NCBI GenBank assembly: GCA_937871605.1 | Contig: CALMRM010000163.1 | Span: forward strand, 1-11,026 | DNA: 11,026 bases | Direction: 5' to 3' | From: an uncultured Terriglobus sp. | Lineage (GTDB): Bacteria > Acidobacteriota > Terriglobia > Terriglobales > Acidobacteriaceae | Part shown: one piece after another, positions 6,324-11,026 of the stretch | Numbering within the stretch: position 1 is the first letter of the stretch | Layout of the letters: the number at the start of each line of letters is the position of its first letter | The notes under the pieces: generated by a model | Databases searched by the model: none | What the model saw: the letters and a program-made list of their open reading frames with translations, nothing else | Told to the model about the DNA's origin: nothing | Made by a program: the position numbers and the translations under genes

Positions 6324-7811
6324 CTAGACCTTTGGTAACTGTGTCGTGTTCCAGCCACCGCCCAGTGCTTTGATCAGCAGCACGCTGGCATCCAGCCGCC
6401 GCTGCATGATGACGATCTCGTTGCGCTGATTGTTCAGGGCGGCGGTTTGGTAGGTGACCACCTGCAGGAAGGTGTCGACTCCGCCCTCGTAGCGAATTTC
6501 GAAGAGGTTTTGTGATGCCTTGGCGGCAGTGGTCGCGGCGCGCTGCTGGTCTGCCTCGATCTGCAGCACGCGCAACGCCGCCAGGTTGTCCTCCACCTGT
6601 TGGAACGCGGTCAGTGTTGTTTGGCGGTAGTTCGCCACGGTTTCGTCGTACTGCGCGATGCTCAGGTCCTTGTACGAGCGCCGGCGGCCGCGGTCGTACA
6701 ACACCTGCGAGAGCTGTGGGCCCACAGCAAAGAAGCGCGCTGGAAAGGTGAACCAGTTCACGAGTGAGTTGCCGATGAGGCCACCACTGCCGCTGATGGT
6801 CAAGGTGGGGTAGTACGCGGCTTCTGCAATGCCGATTTGCTCGTTGGCTGCGGCTACGCGGCGCTCGTCCGCGGAAATGTCAGGACGCCGCTCCAGCAGT
6901 TGTGACGGCAGTGCGCCGGGAATGTTGGGCAGGTCCGGTGCCTTCAGCGTGGCAGGCGTGGACGGAATCGTAAGCGCTGCCGGAGCCTTGCCGATGAGCA
7001 CGGCGATGGCATGTTCGTACTGTGCGCGCTGCTGCTCCAGGTCGGTGCGCTGCACGCGTGCCTGCTGCAGCTGTGTTTGTGCCTGGGTCAGATCGCTGTA
7101 GGGTGAGACGCCGCCCTGGTAGCGGTCCTGTGTGAGTTGGACGGCCTGTTGGTACACCTGGATGGTGCTGTCGAGCAGGCTCTCCTGCGCGTCCGCGCTG
7201 CGCAGGGCAAAGTAGTCCATGGCGAGCTCGGCGTGCAGGCTTAGCCGAGCATTTTCAAGGTCGCCCGCGGCGGCCTGTGCCTGTTCCCTGGCTTGCAGGG
7301 TGCCGCGCCGGATGCGGCCCCACAGATCGATCTCGTAACTGATATCGACAGGCAGCGACACGACAGGCACACCGCTATTCGCCACTGACGAGTTGAAGTA
7401 CGGCTGGTAAATGGAGTCACGCACGCCCTGAATACTGGGCGCAACACTGATCTGCGGCCCAGCCTCAGAGCGCGCGAAACCGATCTGCGAGCGTGCCGCA
7501 CGGAAGTTTGCCTCGGCGGCCACCAGCGTGAGGTTAGCCGTGTCCACCTGCGGCTCGAGCGTGTTGAGCTCCGTGTCGCCAAACATCGTCCACCAGTCAC
7601 CCTTGAGCTGCGCATCGGCGGGCGTGCCCGCCTTCCAGCCGTCAAACGAGGCGGGCGGCGTCTCCTTGAAGCTGGGCGTGAGCGCAGTCGCGGGAGCCTT
7701 GGTGTAGTTGGGACCCACCCGGCACCCGGCGACCAGAAGCGCCGCAACCGATGCGAGCGTAAGAACGACCCGCGATGTACGTCGCCGTGTGGCCTGCGTG
7801 ACTGGCTGCAT
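6324..7811 (-). CDS. RND efflux outer-membrane factor, NodT/OprM-family lipoprotein
   Basis: A 495-residue outer-membrane channel of the TolC/OprM type, the exit duct of a tripartite pump. The N-terminus has Arg residues, a hydrophobic stretch and a lipobox LVAGC with the lipidated Cys at residue 30, followed by VGPNY, the hallmark just after the Cys in NodT-family members. Two OEP repeats follow, with long helices such as YQQAVQLTQDRYQGGVSPYS and its second-half counterpart NLFEIRYEGGVDTFLQVV. The ATG at 7811 overlaps the upstream gene's TGA by one base (TGATG), and AGGAGG lies 10 nt upstream; a GTG at 7814 overlaps by 3 nt and has a 7-nt spacing. Either way translation is coupled to the membrane-fusion protein. 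The exported substrate is not predictable. Confidence 0.93.
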   Translation of the reverse strand: MQPVTQATRRRTSRVVLTLASVAALLVAGCRVGPNYTKAPATALTPSFKETPPASFDGWKAGTPADAQLKGDWWTMFGDTELNTLEPQVDTANLTLVAAEANFRAARSQIGFARSEAGPQISVAPSIQGVRDSIYQPYFNSSVANSGVPVVSLPVDISYEIDLWGRIRRGTLQAREQAQAAAGDLENARLSLHAELAMDYFALRSADAQESLLDSTIQVYQQAVQLTQDRYQGGVSPYSDLTQAQTQLQQARVQRTDLEQQRAQYEHAIAVLIGKAPAALTIPSTPATLKAPDLPNIPGALPSQLLERRPDISADERRVAAANEQIGIAEAAYYPTLTISGSGGLIGNSLVNWFTFPARFFAVGPQLSQVLYDRGRRRSYKDLSIAQYDETVANYRQTTLTAFQQVEDNLAALRVLQIEADQQRAATTAAKASQNLFEIRYEGGVDTFLQVVTYQTAALNNQRNEIVIMQRRLDASVLLIKALGGGWNTTQLPKV

Positions 7812-9163
7812 CACAGGCTACCCTCCTGGGGTTGGCCGGCGTCGGGAGCGCGAACATTCACAGGCTGGCCTTCCGCCAGGGAGTCCGACGGATTGAGGAT
7901 GACGGCATCGCCAGGGTGCAGGCCGCCTGTGATCTCGACGGTTGCGCCGTAATCATGCCCCACGCGGATCGACTGCAGGTGCACGTGACCGTTCTGCACC
8001 ACGCCGACGCGCAGCCCCTCAGACCGGAACAGCAGCGCGTTCGAGGGCAGCGTCAGCGAGGTGGAAGACGCGGGAATGGGCAGGTGCACGAAGGTATAGG
8101 CACCGGGCAGCAGGCGTCGCCCTGGGTTGTCCATGTCCACCTCAACCCGCAGGGTGCGTGTGGAGGTGTCGATGGCGGTGGCGTTGCGCGCGATGGTGCC
8201 GTGCAGCTGTTCGCCTGGCAGGGCGTCGCTGGTTACCACCACGTTGGCACCGTCGTGGACGTTGTCTGTGTACACCTCAGGCACGGGCACAAAAACGCGC
8301 AGGCGGTTGACCGACGCCATGTGGAACAGCTCACTGTGCGGCGTGTTGCTGTCGCCTGCCTGGATGAGCGATCCGATGTCGACATTGCGTGCCGTGACCA
8401 CGCCGTCGAACGGTGCGTAGATGCGCTCGAAGCCTTGCATCTGCTGCAGTCTGCGGAAGTTGGCTTGGGCTGCCTCCAATGTTGCCTGGCGAGCATTCTT
8501 GTCGCTCAAGGCCTGGTCGGTTTCCTGCCGCGACACGGCGTTCTTGGCCAGCAAATCCTGCCAGCGCTTCGCCGTCACCTCGGCGATTTGCTCGTTCGCT
8601 TGTGCGGTGGACACCTGCGCCTGCGCCTGCTCCACCTGCTGATCGACCTCTGGCGTTTGGACCACGGCCAGCAACTGCCCCTTGCGCACGCTGGCCCCGA
8701 TGTCTGCATACCACTTCAAGAGGTAGCCGTTGGTGCGGGAGTAAATGGGCGTGTCGATAAAGGGTTCGGTATTTGCGGGCAGGCGCAACTCCTCAGCCCG
8801 GGCTCCCTGCGTGGGATGCGTAACTGAGACCGTTTGAATGGAGCTTTCCCGCGTCTCCGTCTTGAGCGAGGACTCGGCGCGCACGCGGCTCAGCATGCCC
8901 CAGGCGACGACGATGAGCAGCACCAGAACAGTGGCACCCAGAGCGGCAAAGGCACCTTTGCCCAGGGTGCGCTTGGTGTCGATGTGGATGTCTGGCCCAT
9001 GCGAAGCTGGAGCAGCAGACTGTACGCGTGCTGTCGGCTGCGCCGACGCGTCCACGTTGTTCATTCCCTCACCCTGACGTATGTTTGGTACGCCTGCCTG
9101 CGCACTCAGGGGAGCTGCTCCACTCTCGGGTCGCGTCAGCGCTTGGTCTTCCAAATCAGGCAT
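7811..9163 (-). CDS. RND efflux periplasmic adaptor (HlyD/AcrA-type membrane-fusion protein)
   Basis: A 450-residue adaptor bridging the RND permease and the outer-membrane factor. Residues 1-68 are polar and presumably cytoplasmic. One membrane helix lies at about 71-91 (FAALGATVLVLLIVVAWGML). The lipoyl half-motif with IYSRTNGYL is near 140-148, the coiled-coil hairpin at about 172-243 is Gln/Ala-rich, and the second lipoyl half is YAPFDGVVTARNVDIGSLI. Beta-barrel and membrane-proximal domains follow (LRVFVPVPEVY; ATVEITGGLHPGDAVI). The ATG at 9163 has GGGAGAG 7 nt upstream and shares 8 bases with the end of the permease gene, so the two are coupled. No lipobox is seen; the anchor is a true helix. 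The polar N-terminal extension is longer than in most AcrA-type adaptors. An internal ATG (residue 34) has its purine-rich stretch too close to serve well. Confidence 0.92.
   Translation of the reverse strand: MPDLEDQALTRPESGAAPLSAQAGVPNIRQGEGMNNVDASAQPTARVQSAAPASHGPDIHIDTKRTLGKGAFAALGATVLVLLIVVAWGMLSRVRAESSLKTETRESSIQTVSVTHPTQGARAEELRLPANTEPFIDTPIYSRTNGYLLKWYADIGASVRKGQLLAVVQTPEVDQQVEQAQAQVSTAQANEQIAEVTAKRWQDLLAKNAVSRQETDQALSDKNARQATLEAAQANFRRLQQMQGFERIYAPFDGVVTARNVDIGSLIQAGDSNTPHSELFHMASVNRLRVFVPVPEVYTDNVHDGANVVVTSDALPGEQLHGTIARNATAIDTSTRTLRVEVDMDNPGRRLLPGAYTFVHLPIPASSTSLTLPSNALLFRSEGLRVGVVQNGHVHLQSIRVGHDYGATVEITGGLHPGDAVILNPSDSLAEGQPVNVRAPDAGQPQEGSL
7822..7827 (-). promoter_or_regulatory. 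Shine-Dalgarno AGGAGG of the outer-membrane factor gene
   Basis: A perfect AGGAGG inside the last codons of the adaptor gene, 7 nt before GTG 7814 and 10 nt before ATG 7811. It supports re-initiation at the overlapping stop/start. Confidence 0.65.
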
Positions 9164-11026
9164 GTGCAATCTCTCCCTGTACCGTCTGTGCAGATTCTTT
9201 TTTCGCTGCACCGCCGTGCAGTAGCGCAAAGACCGCCGGAACAAAGGCCAGCGTGGCGATGGTGGCGCATAGCAGACCGCCGATGACGGCACGCCCGAGC
9301 GGGGCGTTCTGTTCGCCGCCGTCACCCAGGCCCAGGGCCATGGGCACCATGCCAATAATCATAGCCAGCGCCGTCATGCAGACCGGGCGAAAGCGGGTTG
9401 TGCCCGCTTCAATGGCGGCCAGCACTGCGTCCCTGTGCTCCTCAAAGCGGATCTTCGCAAACGAAACAACAAGGATGCTATTGGCAGTGGCGACGCCCAT
9501 GCACATGATGGCACCCATCAGCGCGGGCACACTCAACGTGGTGTGCACGATGAAGAGGAACAGCACAATGCCGGCCAGCGCCGCGGGCAGAGCGGTGATG
9601 ATGATGAACGGGTCGAGCCACGACTGGAAGTTCACCACGATCAGCATGTAGACCAGCACGATGGCAAAGACAAGGCCGCCAAGCAGGGCAGTGTACGAGC
9701 TCTTCATGGTCTCCACCTGACCGCGCAGGTCGATAAAGGTGCCCCGTGGCAGACCTTTGCGGTGCCGGTCCACAATGCGCTGGACATCTTTGCTCACCGC
9801 GCCCAGGTCCCGGCCCTGCACGGCGGCGTAGATGTCCATCACGCGGCGAATGTTGTAGTGGTTCACCACAGCCGCCTCATGCCCGCGGCCCATGCTGGCC
9901 AGGTCCCCTACGATCTCAGGCGTGGTCCGCTGCTGCTGCGCCATGGCAGAGTTGACCGGGATGTTTTCGATGTCCTGGATGGAATCCATGGTGTACTGCG
10001 GATTCTGCGCTACCAGGTTGTAGTTCACGCCGTTCTTCCAGTTCAGAAAGAACATGGGCGTTAGCTGAAATGAACTGGACAGGCTGTTCAGCAGGCTTTG
10101 CGAGATATCGCGGGTCGTATACCCCCCCTGTTCCGCCTTGGTGCGCTCGATGTTGATCTCGAGCGTGGGATAGTCGAGTGGCTGCTGAATGCGTACATCC
10201 ACCAGGCCGGGTACAGTGCGCAGCTCCGCCAGCATGCTTTGCGCCTGGGTGTTGGCACTGTCCATGTCGGAACCCTGCAGTTGCACGTCACTGGGCGCTG
10301 GCAGGCCGAAGGTGAGGCTCTGCGTGGTGATATCCGCTGGCAAGAAGTAGAACGTGACACCCGGGAACTGGCGCGGCAGCTTTTTGCGCAGCTCCGCAAC
10401 GTAGTCGGCTGTGGGATGATGTTTCTCCGTCAGGCTGACGTAGATGTCGCCGTCGCCCGCACCCACGATGCCGTTTGTGAGATGCATGGTGTTCATGGGG
10501 CTATAGGGCAGGCCCAGGTTGTCCAGCACGCTATCCATCTCGCCGGGTGCCACCGTCTCGCGGATGGATGCCTCGACCTGATCTGCGAGGCGGGCAGTTT
10601 CTTCAATGCGGGTGCCGGTCTTGGCGCGGAGATGCAGCGTGAATTGTCCGGAGTCGGAACTGGGGAAGAAGTCCTGCCCCAGGAAGGGCACCAACAGCAT
10701 GGCCAGCAGGCACCCACCCAGAAAGACAGGCAAAAAAGTACGCCGTGAAAAGACAAGCCGCGTCAGCAGAAACTCATACGCGGAACGCAGCCGCTCAAAG
10801 CCCCGCTCGAACGCACGCTGAAAGTTGACCAACGGATTGCGTGAGGGTGCCGTGCTCTTGTGCCGGAGCAGGTACATGGCCAGCGTGGGCACCAGCGTTC
10901 GCGACAGAACGTACGACGCAATCATGGCGAAGATGACGGCCTCAGCCAGTGGCGCGAACAGGTAGCGCGCTACGCCGCTGAGAAAGAACATGGGCAGGAA
11001 CACGATGCAGATGCACAGCGTGGACA
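9156..11026 (-). CDS. RND family efflux permease, C-terminal 622 residues
   Basis: Inner-membrane proton-driven efflux pump of the HAE-1/AcrB type. The gene enters from the right edge, so roughly the first 40% is missing, including the transmembrane Asp pair that normally carries protons. Near the edge lies a membrane block containing FLPMFFLSGVARYLF and LVPTLAMYLL. A further helix (FLPVFLGGCLLAMLLVPFL) starts the second repeat. The large periplasmic porter/docking region follows (FFPSSDSGQFTLHLRAKTGT; VRIQQPLDYPTLEINIERTK). The final helix bundle includes YTALLGGLVFAIVLVYMLIV, FRPVCMTALAMIIGMVP and LGRAVIGGLL. The stop overlaps the adaptor start by 8 nt. The order permease, adaptor, outer-membrane factor differs from the more common adaptor-first arrangement. 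The promoter and any local regulator must lie beyond the window. The frame is open through base 11026. Confidence 0.93.
   Translation of the reverse strand, partial: STLCICIVFLPMFFLSGVARYLFAPLAEAVIFAMIASYVLSRTLVPTLAMYLLRHKSTAPSRNPLVNFQRAFERGFERLRSAYEFLLTRLVFSRRTFLPVFLGGCLLAMLLVPFLGQDFFPSSDSGQFTLHLRAKTGTRIEETARLADQVEASIRETVAPGEMDSVLDNLGLPYSPMNTMHLTNGIVGAGDGDIYVSLTEKHHPTADYVAELRKKLPRQFPGVTFYFLPADITTQSLTFGLPAPSDVQLQGSDMDSANTQAQSMLAELRTVPGLVDVRIQQPLDYPTLEINIERTKAEQGGYTTRDISQSLLNSLSSSFQLTPMFFLNWKNGVNYNLVAQNPQYTMDSIQDIENIPVNSAMAQQQRTTPEIVGDLASMGRGHEAAVVNHYNIRRVMDIYAAVQGRDLGAVSKDVQRIVDRHRKGLPRGTFIDLRGQVETMKSSYTALLGGLVFAIVLVYMLIVVNFQSWLDPFIIITALPAALAGIVLFLFIVHTTLSVPALMGAIMCMGVATANSILVVSFAKIRFEEHRDAVLAAIEAGTTRFRPVCMTALAMIIGMVPMALGLGDGGEQNAPLGRAVIGGLLCATIATLAFVPAVFALLHGGAAKKESAQTVQGEIAHA
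9171..9177 (-). promoter_or_regulatory. Shine-Dalgarno GGGAGAG of the adaptor gene
   Basis: Lies within the last codons of the RND permease gene, 7 nt before ATG 9163. It fixes the adaptor start rather than the longer open frame reaching back to 9355. Confidence 0.6.

Noticed and set aside
7832..8827. 331-codon plus-strand open frame opposite the efflux adaptor
   Set aside because: Codon-register shadow of the adaptor gene, with no recognisable domain.
1..11026. CRISPR array, insertion sequence, tRNA, phage or toxin-antitoxin module
   Set aside because: I looked on both strands and saw no repeat-spacer pattern, transposase, terminal inverted repeats, tRNA cloverleaf or small gene pair. The window reads as ordinary chromosomal metabolic and transport genes.

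Overview
The window looks like chromosomal DNA of a GC-rich Gram-negative bacterium. A member of the Acidobacteriota (Terriglobus/Granulicella-like) is the best guess. The clues are a PEP-CTERM sorting tail, a secreted alpha/beta-hydrolase of a type common in that group, a TonB-domain protein with an internal membrane anchor, a Tat-exported bicupin, and an RND efflux operon with an outer-membrane lipoprotein. The assignment rests on gene style only; there is no rRNA or other marker gene here.

Layout. Positions 1-391 (+) hold the 3' end of a PEP-CTERM surface/exported protein, followed by a perfect 9-bp hairpin. Positions 470-2296 (+) hold a two-gene hexuronate module: 2-keto-3-deoxygluconate kinase (kdgK) and KDPG aldolase (eda). 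Positions 2322-3443 (+) encode a secreted serine esterase. It converges, across a 21-bp gap, with a leftward block. Read in its own direction that block holds a truncated RND permease (11026-9156), a membrane-fusion protein (9163-7811), an outer-membrane factor (7811-6324), a Tat-exported oxalate-decarboxylase-type bicupin (6068-4842) and a TonB C-terminal-domain protein (4778-3465). The only sizeable gap is about 255 bp between the outer-membrane factor and the bicupin start. It presumably carries the bicupin promoter, but I see no convincing sigma-70 box, gene or repeat there.

How the genes fit together. KdgK phosphorylates 2-keto-3-deoxygluconate to KDPG, and Eda splits KDPG into pyruvate and glyceraldehyde-3-phosphate. 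This is the last stage of pectin/hexuronate breakdown. The neighbouring secreted esterase could act on plant-derived esters in the same lifestyle, but its substrate cannot be read from sequence. The RND, MFP and OMF genes overlap (8 nt and 1-4 nt), so they form one translationally coupled tripartite efflux operon. The bicupin probably decarboxylates oxalate outside the cytoplasm, and the TonB-like protein may be co-transcribed with it.

No clearly new system is visible. The points most worth a second look are the cytoplasmic helical domain on the TonB-like protein, the exported oxalate decarboxylase with an altered lid (SEEST), and two genes whose -10-like boxes sit so close to the start codon that leaderless mRNAs are possible.
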